Shown: positions 11,294-24,300, counted from the first letter of the stretch. The stretch: 64,000 nucleotides of DNA from Alnus glutinosa (GCF_958979055.1 NC_084889.1:35345951-35409950), one strand, 5' to 3'. The notes: a model not told the origin generated them from the letters alone. Made by a program: numbers and translations.

Positions 11294-13784
11294 GGTTTTG
11301 AATGTTTGTAAAGGTTTTCACAGTTTCCTTTAGGTGTTTTCCTCGGGCCGAAACAAATGTGTATATAAAAAAACAGGCCAAAAGTATTTTACAGTAGGGG
11401 CGGTCCAATTGTTTTCTTAATTCCTACCTCCTTTTGTTGGTCTTGTATATATTCTACTAATAATGACTGAATTTCCCAACAAAACGAGAAAACGAAATAA
11501 ACCCGAAATGCTAGGAAAACTAATGAGCAATTATTTATTGCTGCATCACCTGTTATGGCACGTGTCCCATCTAAACTCTTATCTCTCTCTCCCTTCAGTC
11601 TTAGGAACAAGAATTTATTTTATGGTAAAAGATTTAATATTTTTGGTAGTGTAGATGCTATTTCGTGTCAATTCATGTTTTTATACTATTCTACAACAAC
11701 AAATCATTCTTAGGCTAACTTTTTTTAGAGGGATATACGAAGTTTTTATGAACAAGGGCTAATGGCTGAATTTTTTTTTTTGTTAGGGGTCAAATAAATT
11801 TTTATTTTTATTTTTACCTTATATTTTTTAATTTTTAAATTTTTTTTTCACCTTTAAATTTTTTTTTTTTTTAGGAAATTTTGGGGCCCTGTCAGCCTTC
11901 CCTCCCTCCGTACCTGGATATATGAACTTTTCTCTAAAATCTTAGTGAAAATCTTAGTGAAACACCGAATTTATTGTTTAGTGTTTGTTTTTTGAAAAAA
12001 AAAAATGTCAATTGAAATGGAGGGTTGTTATGTCTAACAAGTAACTAGTTAGCCAAATAATGTGGAAAGCATAGTGGAACTAATTGTTAAAAACAGAAGT
12101 AGTTATATTTGTTTCTTAAAAGTCACACAAGCTATAAATCTTAGTAAAAAAGACTTAAGGTTGGAGTTGTGAGCACTTGTCTAAGTTTCTTTGGTCTTTT
12201 AGTTTTGCACTCTTCTATAAATGAGTGCCAGCTGTATTAATAATTCCTTTTGAAATCATCACATGTAAAACAAACCTTTCAGCCACGCAATAAAATTTTC
12301 CCTAGTGGCATAACTTTTGGCATGTATCGAATTATGAGTATCCTAAGGATTAGCTTCAGAATTTAGATAATGCCAGTGTAGATCTCCTACACCTCCCCTC
12401 TCTCTCTCTCTCTCTCTCTCTAAAAATGAAAAAAAAAAAAGAAAAAAAGAAAAGAAAAGAGAAGAAGAAAGAAAAAGAACATGGTACTTAGCACAATGAG
12501 TCCAGCTATCACATAGCACTTGTGGAATGGTACCACCACCCCCACCCCCACCAACACCAACAGCACATGTGAATAGAAATGCCGTGTACACAGCACTCAT
12601 AGAAATGGTGTGGAGCTTCATGCATGCGCAATACCGACGCCTTTTAACTTCACCAAAAAAGTTGGATCTTCCTTTCAAAATGGGAGCCAGCTGCTGCTGC
12701 ATGCACTTCCCACCACCAACAGTGCTTCCATTTGACTTCAACGCCATCAAATCATAATCTTTATCCAAATGGAAGGGAAGTGAACAATCTTAAACACTTT
12801 TTGTGCTAATTTAATCGTATCTTATCTAGTAATTTCCCTCACAAAGTGAGTTTTTCAACGACTTACTCAAAAAAAGAAAAAAGAAAGAAATTGTCAACCC
12901 TAACTAATCAGAACGAATAGAGCAAGAGCCCCAAGTTGGGAGATGAGCTGAGTTTATATATGGGAAACAAGTTGTTTGAGAAAAGAAAAAAAAGAAGAAT
13001 GAGAAATAATTAAGAAGCTATAATAGTACTTGGTGTATTTTTTGTTGTGTCCCATAGAGAAATGTGAAAAAAAAAGAAATAATAAATTTAATTATTTAAT
13101 TGATATTTTAACACTTCACTTCATATGTAAGATCAGACAACACACCCGCCGAATATTTTAATTGATAATGAAAATAAACTTTGAAGTCAAGATTCGAACT
13201 CAAAAATTCGGCTATGATACTAAGTTAAATCACCACTTAGTACACAAGCTTAACTAAAAAAAAGAAAAGAAAAGAAAAGAAAAAGGGTTATTAAACTGTT
13301 CTAACACTAAACGACAGTTCCATTGATTTCATCTTCAGACATAATTGTTTATAGAATGTGGTGTACAACACTGAACACACTAAGACGAGGTGTTTTGTCC
13401 ATAGTCAAAACTGGCTTTTTTGTAAGCTTTCCAAATCTTTACTATTGCAGTCTGCAGACGTGAGGTTGAATTAATGCATGATTTGGCAAATACAGATTTG
13501 ACAGTCATCACTAATCGTGAATGTGTTTCAACCTACATGCATTATAGTAAGATTATCTTAGTTTGGGTGGAGAAAATGAGAAGCCCACCATCACTATCTT
13601 CGATCGACCTTTCCCTTTTCAATTCTATTTCTTGGGGCAACTCTTTACAATCATTTGCATTTATATATATATACACTGCTTGCTCTCCACTACTCCTTAA
13701 TATACTACAAACTACTCCAGTACGTTACTTGATCTCTCCCGGCCAATTCCTTTGCTTCTTTCTTTCCCTTAATTAGGCCTTCTT
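11294..13784. other. Intergenic, PHD gene 3' side to peroxidase promoter
   Basis: About 2.5 kb without a recognisable gene. It has T-rich runs (11770-11875), a (CT)n tract followed by an A-rich tract (about 12398-12475) and a C-rich CCACCCCCAC stretch near 12533-12552. The last 440 bases (about 13345-13784) are the left arm of the peroxidase palindrome. A TATA-like 'tttatatatatatacac' near 13660 fits the promoter of the peroxidase gene. Confidence 0.6.
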
Positions 13785-14032
13785 ATGCTCACGAGATCTC
13801 CTAATTTAGTCAAGATGGTTGGTGGCAATCTTCTTGGTGTAGTCTTGCTGGTGGAGATTATAGCACTTAGTGGCTATAGATTTGGAGCAAATGGTCTGAG
13901 TATGAACTATTACATGATGAGCTGCCCTTTTGCTGACCCGATTGTGAAGAACACTGTTAACAGAGCTTTGCAGGATGACCCTACCCTTGCGGCCGGCCTT
14001 GTTAGAATGCATTTCCATGATTGCTTCGTCGA

Positions 14033-14070
<38 letters not shown>

Positions 14071-16005
14071 GATCTTGTTCTTTGCATGGTGTTATGGTTT
14101 AATTTCAAGTCATGCATGCATAGAGCCTAGCTAGAAAGCTCTAAGCTTGGGTTATTTTCTTTCTTTCTTCTTTTTGCTTTCTGGGATTGTATACATTCGG
14201 TTAAAGTTTGTTGATTTTAGAATGTTTTGTTGTTTCTGCCAAGTAGGGATGTGATGGGTCGGTTTTGATTGACTCAACAAAGAATAACACAGCAGAGAAA
14301 GACTCTCCTGCAAATCTTAGCTTACGAGGATACGAAGTTATCGATGCAGCAAAAGAGCAGCTTGAAAAACAGTGCCCTGGCGTAGTCTCTTGCTCTGATA
14401 TCCTTGCAATGGCTGCCAGAGATGCAGTATTTTGGGTATGACCAAATCTTCAAACTGAATCTTTTTTTTTTTGGTTTTTGTTGAGTAATGTTATTCTTCG
14501 CATTCATTTATTACACTCATTTTATACTAGCAAGCGTAATATGTTTGAACTTTTAAGTAACTGATATAAAAAGCCATTTAAAACACCTTACGTCACCGGT
14601 ATGAAATGAATATGAAGAATAGCGTTAATATTTTGTCACATTTTTCCCCCAAAAATTATATTCTTCTTATTGCAATGATTGAGATATTGATAATTGTAAC
14701 AGGCTGGGGGTCCAGTATATGAGATACCAAAGGGAAGAAAGGATGGAAGGAGGTCTAAAATAGAAGACACAATCAACCTTCCCCCTCCCAACCTCAATGC
14801 CTCTCAGCTCATTACCAAGTTTGGGCAGCATGGCTTTAGTGCCCAAGAAATGGTGGCTCTTTCAGGTAATTATGTAACAAGTTTTATAATTCCTTCTTCC
14901 TCAAGCTAGCCAAAATTATTGGAATCATTATTAATTAAGTTAGGGGTTAACATGTCACAATTAATATATATATGATGTACACGCACTCGAAAGCTTCTAG
15001 TCTTAATTTTTGTGTAGCAATGTTATTTTATCACATCACTATCTCATCCCCATGATGGGATAACAATCAACCATTGTTAAAAAAAATAAAAAATAAAAAA
15101 TCAATGACTGATTTAGACGACCACATGCGTCAATAGGGCGGATAAAATAGTGAGATAAAAGTGTGGTTTTTAGTATTACTCATTTTTGTGATCTAGAATG
15201 TTAAATCACCACTTATCTCTCAAAAGCTTAAATTTATAGGAAATGAAGAATTTAATATTTAATTAATATTCTAAAACTTTCCTTTATGTGTTGGCTCAAA
15301 CTCATCTTCAATAAGTGAGGCCTAACACGCTGAATATTTAATTAAAATGTGAGGTAAATTATTAAGATAGAGTTAGAACTTTAGACCTCATCTGCTCATC
15401 GGCTACGGATCTCCAACAATATTTTGTCCGGATTGCTATAATTAACCTGAACAGAAAATTTGAGAGAGTCCCTATAAGACCCACTTACCCGAGCAGTTGG
15501 ATGAGTGCTCGGACATTTACCGTCCTAATTAATTACTAGTCATTTTCACACAGTAAAATTGCCATACTATGATACTATATATTAAATCACCAGTCTAAAA
15601 TAATTAATATTGGATTTGAATGTAGGGGCACATACACTAGGAGTGGCATCGTGCGCGACATTCAAAACCCGATTGAGCGATGCGGATCCAACGTTAGAAG
15701 CAGGTTTTGCAAAGACATTGTCGAAAACGTGCAGTTCTGGCGATAATGCCCAGCAACCGTTCGACGCGACGAGGAACAGCTTCGACAATCTCTACTTCAA
15801 CGCGTTGCAAAGGAAAGCCGGGGTGCTTGCTTCAGATCAAACGCTGTTTGCCGACTCCAGAACCGCAGGCTTTGTGAATGGCTTTGCGTTTAACCAAGCC
15901 ATGTTCTTCTTTTATTTCCAAGGGGCGATGGTCAAAATGGGAACTCTTGATGTTAAAGAGGGTTTAAAAGGGGAAGTAAGAACAAATTGCCATCAAATTA
16001 ACTGA
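13785..16005 (+). CDS. PRX47: Class III secretory peroxidase, PRX47 type (copy 1)
   Basis: Four exons (13785-14033, 14247-14435, 14703-14865, 15626-16005) have the classic class III intron positions and give 326 aa. A hydrophobic N-terminal signal peptide ends near GANG. Distal-site residues are Arg74 and His78 in RMHFHDCF; the proximal haem ligand is His203 in SGAHTLG. The conserved cysteines are visible ([29 protein letters not shown]). Blocks such as [17 protein letters not shown] and [17 protein letters not shown] closely match Arabidopsis PRX47, an extracellular H2O2-dependent oxidase linked to xylem lignification. Start 13785 ([14 protein letters not shown]) was chosen; ATG 13815 is a possible alternative. 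A (TC)n tract begins four bases after the exon-1 donor. A tail-to-tail paralogue lies at 17298-19281. Confidence 0.93.
14037..14069. repeat. (TC)n microsatellite at peroxidase copy 1 exon-1 donor
   Basis: A run of about 16 TC units starts just after the exon-1 splice donor (GTTTCTCTC). The paralogue has the matching tract at 19012-19045 in the same place. It makes a pyrimidine-rich start to intron 1, and its length is likely to vary between individuals. Confidence 0.85.
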
Positions 16006-17297
16006 TACTTTTCATTTCGTCCTATCAACTCAATTGTATCAATGCTGAATTCTCTCTTATATATATATATATACATAATACATAATAATGGGTTTTAATT
16101 AGTTCTTTATTGCAACGATAGACCTAGATCCCCTGCAATCGGATTGCAGCCAATTCGGGAGAGAAGGCCATTGGAACCCTCGGAATAGGGAGGAGCCGAT
16201 CCTTTGTTTTACAAGGGAAAAAATTGTTCAAAACATTGAAATGACAATTTTGCTCATTGTAAAAACCGGCTCCTCTCCATTTCAAGTGAAATGGAAATGA
16301 TCTGTTTCCGAAACCCTCTCTCATGCAATAGGCTGCAATTTGGGCAATAAATTAATTGCACTCAATCCCGATCATTCAATGATAAGTCATCCTTAGTATG
16401 TTAGGTTTTAGTGTACTAGAATTTGTACCTCTTAATTTATATGTTAAAAAAAAAAATTAAAGGTTGATTATCATTGTTACGTCAACATGGTGGGGGATAA
16501 TGGTAGGATAAAAGTGTGGTTTCTAGACTCAAACTTAAAGAAAATTTAATCTTTAATTAATATTCTAAAACTTCGGCCTCACACGTGAGTTAAAAAACTT
16601 CTCATCAATAAGTGAAGTCCAACATGTAAAATATTTAATTCAAAATAAAAGGTATATTATTGGGACATAATTTGAACTCTAAACGCATAATTAAATAGAC
16701 TAGACGTGCATGTAATCCAAAGGATCCCTAGTCTTTTGGAATATCATTATAGGCAAAGCTTAATTTTTTTTTTGAGGGGCCACGTGTCTTAATTAAGCCA
16801 TTGATGTTGGTATTGTAGATGGGCTGAGAGAGGCGCCCTTGGCCCCTTGTGTAGATGGAACTCCACCTGAATATGGTTGGGCCCCAAAATCAATCGGCCC
16901 ACATAGGTGGCTATGGCCCATTGGATTCCAATCTTTTATAATTATTTGTCTGAATTTTTTCAAATTCAGATACAAGTGATTATAAGAGACCATTTGATCA
17001 AGTGGGTCATATAAGTGATCTCTCACAATCATTTGTACGAATTCTCTCAAATTCAAACAAATAATTATAAATGATCTTGATTTTCATACCAAGGGTGACT
17101 TATTGTTGAATGATCGGTATTGGCTGCAATTTGAAAACCCTCTCTCCCGAATTGGCCGCAATCCGAATTGCAGGGAATCCCGGCATATCGAGACAATATC
17201 GGAGTAGAAAACCGTTATTAAGTGTTATATATATAGCAAATATATAACACAATTCAGCATCGATACAATTTAGTTGATAGGTAGAGAGTATCGATGA
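16006..17297. other. Spacer between convergent peroxidase genes
   Basis: This contains both 3' flanks (inverted relative to each other) and a unique centre. The centre holds a hairpin pair at about 16935-17065, in which two short stems with 'gaatt..ttcaaattca' loops are mirrored around 'atttgatcaagtgg'. No gene is seen. (TA)n runs lie near 16060-16072 and 17228-17252. Confidence 0.65.
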
Positions 17298-19013
17298 TCA
17301 GTTAATTTTATGGCAATTTTTTCGTACTTCGCCTCTTGAACCTTGTTTAACGTCAAGGGTTCCCATTTTGACCATTGCCAATTGGAAACGACGGAAGAAC
17401 ATGGGTTGGTTAGACGCAAAGCCATTCACAATGTTTCTGGTTCTTGTGTCGGCGTACAACGTTTGATCTGAAGTGAGCACCCCGGCTTTCCTTTGCAATG
17501 CGTTGAAGTAAAGACTGTCGAAGCTGTTCCTCGTCGCATCGAAGGGCAGCTCGGCATCGTCGCCGGAACTGCATGTTTCCGACAATGTCTGAGCAAAGTC
17601 TTCATCTAATGTTGGATCCTCATCACTCAATCGGTTTTTGAAGGATCTGCACGTTGCCACTCCTAGTGTATGTGCCCCTACATGCAAATCCAATGGTAAA
17701 ATATTAATTCAAGATTAAATTCATTCATTTTTTTCTTTTATTTATTATTTATTTTTTCCATATCAAAACAAAGGAAACTAAGATGAGAGATAAATGATGA
17801 TTTAATTTAACATAGTATGATAGTAAAGGTCCGGAGAGTTTTTTGAACCCAGTTTCAATAATTTACTTTATATTTCAATTAAATATTTCACTTGTTGAGC
17901 TTTATTTATTGAGGGAGAGTTTGAACATACACGTGGAAATATAATTCTTTTCCATTTCATTATCAATCCCGATTAGATTTTATAGCATTTAACGGTGTAC
18001 ATGATGTCATATCTTTTAAAAGTTTAAAATGACATGACAATGTAAACACACGTATGCATCGTTACATGCTGTGAAATTTAATATGAATTACAAAATTATT
18101 TCTTTTCATTTTACTTAAAATGGAAAGGATTATGTTTCCAACACTTACATGCACGAGGATAATTGTTAAAATATTAACACCTTCTAAGATCACAAAAATT
18201 AAGACCAAGAAGCTTTCAAGTGCGTGTATATCAATGATTTTGGGTCAAGGAACAAGAAACTTGATTAAATATTTTGACATGTTAAACCCTAAATTAATAA
18301 TGATTCCAATAATTTTGGCTTGAGGAACAAGGAAATTTATTTACCAGAAAGAGCCACCAATTCTTCGGCACTAAAACCATGCTGCCGAAACTTGATAATG
18401 AGCTGAGAGGCATTGAAGGTGGGAGAGGGAAGGTTCTCTGTGTCTTCTATTTTAGACCTCCTACCATCCTTTCTTCCCTTTTGTATGCTATATAGTGGAC
18501 CCCCAGCCTGTTCCAATTAATTATCAAGTATATCTCAATCATTGCAATAAGAAGAAAGAGCTTTATTTTTATTTTTTTTAATACTTACCAAATACACTGC
18601 ATCTCTGGCAGTCATTGCAAGAATATCAGAGCAAGAAACTACGCCGGGGCACTGTTTTTCAAGCTGCTTTTTTGCTGCGTTGATAACTTCATATCCTCGT
18701 AAGCTCAGATTTGCAGGGGAGTCCTTCTCTGCTGTGTTATCCTTTGTTGAGTCAATTAGAATTGACCCATCACACCCCTACTCAGCAAAAACAACAAAAT
18801 ATTGATATTATAACCTCAAAAATTCAATAGTGATTTTGAAAAGTGGGAGGATAAGAGAAGGACACGTGAAGTAAATGATTCATTTTTCATTAGAATCATG
18901 TTTTCAATCTCAAAAAGAAAGAAAGAAAACAAAGAAATCTACATTGATTTCACTTTTTTACAAGGTATTTTAGCTACTATTGCTGGATATGCTCGTATTT
19001 TTGGGTCTTTGAC

Positions 19014-19047
<34 letters not shown>

Positions 19048-19281
19048 CTGTACGAAGCAATCGTGGAAATGCAATCTAACAAGGGCGGCTGCAAGGGTTG
19101 GGTCGGCCATCAAAGCTCTGATAACAGTGTTGGTCACAATCGGTTCAGCAAGAGGGCAACTACTCAGGTAATAGTTCATGCTCAGACCATTTGCTCCAAA
19201 TCTATAACCACTAATAAGTACTATAATCTCCACGGCCAGTAAGACTACACCAACCATCTTCACTAAATTTGGAGATCTCAT
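17298..19281 (-). CDS. PRX47: Class III secretory peroxidase, PRX47 type (copy 2)
   Basis: Minus-strand exons 19281-19048, 18777-18589, 18507-18345 and 17677-17298 have lengths (234, 189, 163, 380) identical to copy 1 except exon 1, giving 321 aa. The start [12 protein letters not shown] aligns with the copy 1 leader; ATG codons further upstream are not supported by that alignment. Distal Arg69 and His73 sit in RLHFHDCF, proximal His198 in SGAHTLG; the cysteine framework is complete and the protein ends NCHKIN. Differences from copy 1 include Leu for the Trp that ends exon 2, an Arg in KFRQHGF where copy 1 has Gly, and a more acidic stretch in exon 4 ([12 protein letters not shown]). It is a predicted extracellular H2O2-dependent phenolic oxidase. 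Both copies look intact, so partial redundancy or divergence in expression is likely. Confidence 0.92.
19012..19045. repeat. (GA)n microsatellite at peroxidase copy 2 exon-1 donor
   Basis: On the gene's strand this is a (TC)n run starting five bases after the donor GTTCTC. Its position matches the tract in copy 1, so it predates the inverted duplication. Confidence 0.85.
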
Positions 19282-19422
19282 TAGCACATACAAGAAGGCC
19301 GTCCTAAGGGATCGAAAGAAATTAAGAATATTTAAGCAAAGGAATTGGGAGACGTCGATCAAGTAACTGGAGTTTGTAGTATATTAAGGAGTACGTGCTG
19401 GAGATCGATGAAGCAATATAAT

Positions 19423-19423
<1 letters not shown>

Positions 19424-19456
<33 letters not shown>
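19424..19456. repeat. (TA)n microsatellite in peroxidase copy 2 promoter
   Basis: About 16 TA units lie roughly 150 bases upstream of ATG 19281 on the minus strand, where copy 1 has a short TATATATATA motif. It may overlap the TATA box. Confidence 0.7.
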
Positions 19457-19459
<3 letters not shown>

Positions 19460-19795
19460 GGAAATGATCACTGTAAAAGATCGAGAAGGTTGAAGATAGT
19501 GAAAGTGGGCTTGCCATTTTCTCCACCACCTAAACTTATGGTCAAATATATGATAATCTTACTCCATATATAATGCATTCACGATTAGTGAGGATCACCA
19601 TCTGTCACGCATTAATTCAAAGTTCAAACTCACTTTTGCAACACTAGCTACTAATTAATTAAGATTACCAATTTTTTTTCCTTTTTTGGATGAATTAGAT
19701 TACCAGCTTCTAAACGAGAGGCCAGTTTTGAGGATCGATCCTCTTAGTGTGTTCACTGTTACTAAACCACATTCTATAAACAATTATTAAGTTAT

Positions 19796-21338
19796 TGAAT
19801 TCATCGATCTACTAGCATTAAGATGCAAATAGGTCTTTTTCCTGCTGGGGAATAAGCTTTTAAAGTCAGCAGAAAAGCACACTTAATTATCTACTAGATG
19901 GGCAGCCTCTCATCAATCTTTTGGTTTAATTCCTTGTTCTTCGACTTTGTATTCTAAGCTATACTTTTGTTGATGTTTAAGCTTTTGGAAACCAAAAAAA
20001 TAGATTAATTTTAAAAAATATTTATTATTCCCTTTACGGACGAAAATTCCAAAAAGGGCCTATACTTTATGTAAATCAGGCCCCAGGCCCCCAGCCCAAA
20101 TAGTTTTTATCAAATTAATTAGGAAAATCTAAAGAAACTCTCATTTTACACTCTAGATTTTCTACACACTCTGATGTGGCACTGCAATGTGAAGCTCTCA
20201 AACAAAATTTATTAACATGACATTGCAATGTAGCACCGTTATGTAAGCTAATTCCCCCCCCCCACCCTCCTTTTTTTTTTTTTTTTTTTTTTTTAATTTT
20301 TTTTTTAATTTTTTTTTTTTTTTTTTTAGTCTCTCCATTCACCCTAACTACTAGGGTGTATAAATGGTTGCAGTTATTGGTTATTGGATGCAACCGCTTT
20401 AAGTGGTTATTGAATTTTTGTAACCGCAACTGTTTCGCCTTTGTTTGTTAGCGGTTTTAAAATAACCTCCGGTTAGTGTTTATTGAAAGTCAAAATCGCA
20501 CTGCATAACCTATTAACCGTTTTTAGAAATTGGCCTTTTGGGCATATTTTGGTGTTTTGGATTTTCCTTGAGCCTCTTTTAGATGATTTTGAGCTTTTTT
20601 TTTTTTAAAAAAAAATAATTAAGAAGGTTTCAAAATGTAACAAATCTCAAAATTATTATTATTATGTTTTTTATGAATAAAGATTAATTTCATTAAACTC
20701 AAAATGAAAATCCCATATCAAACGTATCAAAACGGCATCGTCTTGTATATTATTATTATATACATAAAAAGATAAATGGTTAGCTGTTATTAACCATTTT
20801 TAACTACTCTTAAAATTACTAATCACCTCGCCATAAATAGTTAGTAGTTTTTTCTAACAGTTTGTAAAAATAATTATGTAGTTAGCGGTTAGCGGTTAAC
20901 GGTTAACGGTTATCAGGTAGTTAAGGACAACCCGTGTGTACACCCATATAGTAGCTCCACCAGCTTCAAAGCCACCAAATGGCACGAATTTGGTGGTAGC
21001 AATTATTAGGTCTTTTCAATTTGGTGGTGGTAACCACCAAATCCGACCACCGCATTTTAGATGGTTGGGGTTGGCGCGGAGTAGGAGATGGGGGCAATTT
21101 TTTTTTGTTTTGTGAATGTGGCATTGACGTGGCAGTGCCACGTATAAGGAAATAGATAGGGAGGAGGGAAATGGGAGTCTCCCTAGCATTCCTCAATGAA
21201 TTAATCATCATTTTCTCTGTTTCGGAAAATTTTGCTGCGAATTGAAGCAACGACAATTTTCTCACTCTAATTCTCACACAGATCCAATTTTCCATTCCCC
21301 AAATTTTCTCGAGAAAAAGAGTGAGAAACAATAACGAA
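19796..21338. other. Intergenic with homopolymer block and hAT-like repeat
   Basis: A C-rich run (about 20251-20260) is followed by a long T-rich block (about 20270-20327). A hAT-like element follows (20352-20950, listed separately). The last 350 bases are upstream of the SFT2-type gene, and the part just before its ATG is rich in 'ttctc' motifs. No gene is seen in this spacer. Confidence 0.6.
20352..20950. mobile_element. hAT-like MITE with subterminal gttaacggtt repeats
   Basis: The left end is TAGGGTGTATAAATGG; the right end in reverse complement is TATGGGTGTACACACGG. Close to both ends are tandem motifs of the type ggttAGCGGTTAACGGTT, typical of subterminal repeats of non-autonomous hAT elements. 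I could not find a clean 8-bp target duplication, so the boundaries are approximate. Confidence 0.55.
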
Positions 21339-24300
21339 ATGGAGAAGATGAACCAGGCGTTGGAGAAGATGAAGATGCTAGTGGGAATGGAGGTGGAAGA
21401 AGAAGAAGAACGCCAAGCTGCATCGCTAGAAGAGAACGGCTCCTTCTCATTCATGGAAGACTTCAATCGCAGCTGCACCTTGTCCACCAAGCAGGTAGGT
21501 CTTTGCTTGTGCCTCTGTTTGGTTGCTCAGAAAAAACACCGAGGGAAAGATTAGCTAAATCCGCAATTCTTTTGCAGTTAAGAGTAGTCCTTATAAACTG
21601 ATGCAAAAATTGGGTTAAAACTAAGCAGAAAGGTTTTAGAATGGTATGATGAAAATGTTGATGCGATCAATGACAGTGGAAAGCGTTGGGCTTTCTGGAT
21701 CTAGACTTGATTGCTAGTGTTTGGACTGGGTGTGTTTTGGAATGTATATTGCTAATGGAGAATAACTTGCAAAATTCATCTCCGAAGGAAGCTGTGAGCT
21801 CAGTTGGGTGGTTTGCCATCTAGGTGGTCTTTTTTTTTTAAATTTTTATTTTTTATTTTTTATGAGCAATACAGGGGAAAGGGGAGGGGAAGATTGGTGG
21901 TCAATGTAGGCTAAGATTGGTTAGAACTACATTTTTTTTCCCTTTATTTTCGAGAATGTTTTACTGGTTAATTGGGCATGTTTTGTTTGAGCTCTATAGT
22001 TTTGTTCTTAAAGTTTTCCATGTTTTGCTGATTGAACTTCGAAGATTTTCTATTCCTTGATGAGATTGGTTTTAATAGTTTGTCTCACTCTCTTTCTGAT
22101 TAAACAGAGGCTTAACGGCTTTGTCATATGTTTTGTTGCTGGTTTGACTTGTACGCTCTTGGTAAGTTTTGATCCTTGGATGATTTGAGTTGTGTTTTCC
22201 TTTCAAATTAGTTATTACCCATTATTTTTAGTTATCTATATATATGCTTTGAGTGGAAAGTAAATAGATGTGACTTCATTTAGATGAATGCAAATGTGGC
22301 CAAGTAGTGTTGCTTGTCCAAACATATATCTCTGCTAAGAACCTCGATAACAAGTAAATGTAGTAAATGAAAATGAAGGAGATATTGGCTGACTATTGGA
22401 TCTTTGAAATTTTTCTTGTTTGGTACTTTTGGTATAACCAGAGTCAGCTTAAAATGCCAATTCCCTTGCAATCTATCCCAGTTTCCCCAATTCCCCGAAC
22501 ATTTGACGCTTTTGTTTTTAAACACTAAATTTGGCACTCCAAAAAGTTTTCTTCTTTTTTCTTTACTTTGCTTTCCTTTTCATAAGTTGAACCATCAAGA
22601 GCAATGGATTAGACTCTTAATAGAATTAGACCTTTTTCCAGGAGAAGGGCCAAAAAGGCAAGGACTGTAACATCTCAAGAGATCAGTCTTTATCAGATAC
22701 ACTTACTTTTGTGCTTGTACACAATGAGTTTCTATATGACAGACTTCTAAAAGTCTTTAGAAACTTTAGGCATCAAGATGCCTTGTTTTTTTCATGAGTA
22801 TATTGCATGAAAGGAAAATCTCTCTCACAGTTAGAACAAGGCTCTATTAGGCAAATGTCTGTGGCGTTATGGGATTGAGAGGGAAGCTTGGTGGAGAATA
22901 GCGGTGGATTCCAAGTTTGGAAGTTTATGGGGAGGTTGGTGCTCCCTAGAGCCTACAGGTACTTTTGGGGTGGGGTTGTGGAAGAACATCAGGAAAGGGT
23001 GGAAGAAATTTGTAGGACTCTAGATTTGAGGTGGGAGGTGGGGCTAGAACAAAATTTTGGCATGATTTGTGGTGTGGGAACTCAACTCTTAAGGAAGCTT
23101 TTCCTGTTTTATTTAGAATTGCTTGTGCGAAGGATGCTTCAGTTGCGGATAATGTGGAGCTTGTGGGTGGCTTCAATCAGTGGAGCGTGTGCTTTTTTAG
23201 AGAAGCGCATGATTGGGAAGTGGATACCTTTGCTGCTTTTTTCCAGGTATTGCACTCGGTCAGTTTTAATAGAGGTAGTGAAGACAAATTGTGGTGGATC
23301 CCCTCCAAAAAAGGTTTGTTCAAGGTTGGGTCTTTCTTTAGCTCTCTGGCTTGCGATGTGAGAAGTCACTTTCCTTGGAAGAGTGTATGGCGGACTCAGG
23401 CTCCTCCACAGGCGGCTTTTTTCGCGTGGTCTGCGGCTCTAGGCAAGATCTTAACGGTGGATAGCCTCAGGAAAAGGCATGTCATTGTGGTGGATAGATG
23501 TTGCATGTGCAAGAGAAGCGGGGAATCAGTGGATCATCTTCTCCATCACTGCGATGTTGCATACGCTATGTGGAGTGTTATTTTTTCTCGTTTTGGTCTG
23601 TCTTGGGTTATGCCTCTGAGAGTCCTTGACTTGTTTGCGTGTTGGTGGACGGTTGGTAGGCCGAGGAGTGCTATTATTTGGAAGATGGTGCAAACATGCA
23701 TTCTCTGGTGTGTTTGGAAGGAAAGAAATGATAGGTGTTTTGAGGATTTGGAGAGATCCTCGGAGGATATTTTAGCTTCTTTTTTTCATACGTTGTATCT
23801 TTGGACGGTGGCTTTTGTGTCACCGTTGTTGTTTACCTTTGATTAATTTCTTGTTTGTTTTTCACTTTCTAGCTAGGTGCGTTCTCTTGTATACTACCGG
23901 TGTATTTAGGAGCGCCTTACACTTTTAATAAGACCAACTTATTACTTATAAAAAAAAAAAAAGTTAGAACTGGCTCATTACTTTATGACTAGCTGATCTT
24001 GGCTAACATGCTTTCTTCTCAAACTGGTTCTCTGTTAAGAATTTCATTGATGATTCCTCCCTCCCTCCCCCTCTCCCTCCCCCTCTCTCTCTCCCTCCCT
24101 CCCTCGTTGCCTTACTTTTTACCAACTCAACTGAACTGAGGCTTAATATCATTTGATTGGTAATTGCCTTTATTTCGAACGTCCTATTTTGCAAGTGGCT
24201 GGGAAATTTTTACCGTACCAGAATAATTTGCTTTCTGCCAACATTTGCCACTGCTTGTTTGCACTCTTAGTTGTTACTTTAGTATATGCGGACAATTTTG

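Larger units (their letters stand above)
13345..19795. repeat. 6.4-kb imperfect palindrome (inverted gene duplication)
   Basis: The two peroxidase genes and their flanks are mirror images. Upstream, 'gtttatagaatgtggt' at about 13350 pairs with its complement at about 19775, and the promoter stretches at 13500-13610 and 19480-19620 match in reverse. Downstream, 'ctgcaatcggattgcag' near 16133 pairs with the stretch near 17155, along with matching 'caattcgggagaga' motifs. The centre (about 16330-17100) is unique. Intron lengths have diverged, and about 1 in 5 amino acids differs in parts of the last exons, so the duplication is not recent. Confidence 0.88.
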
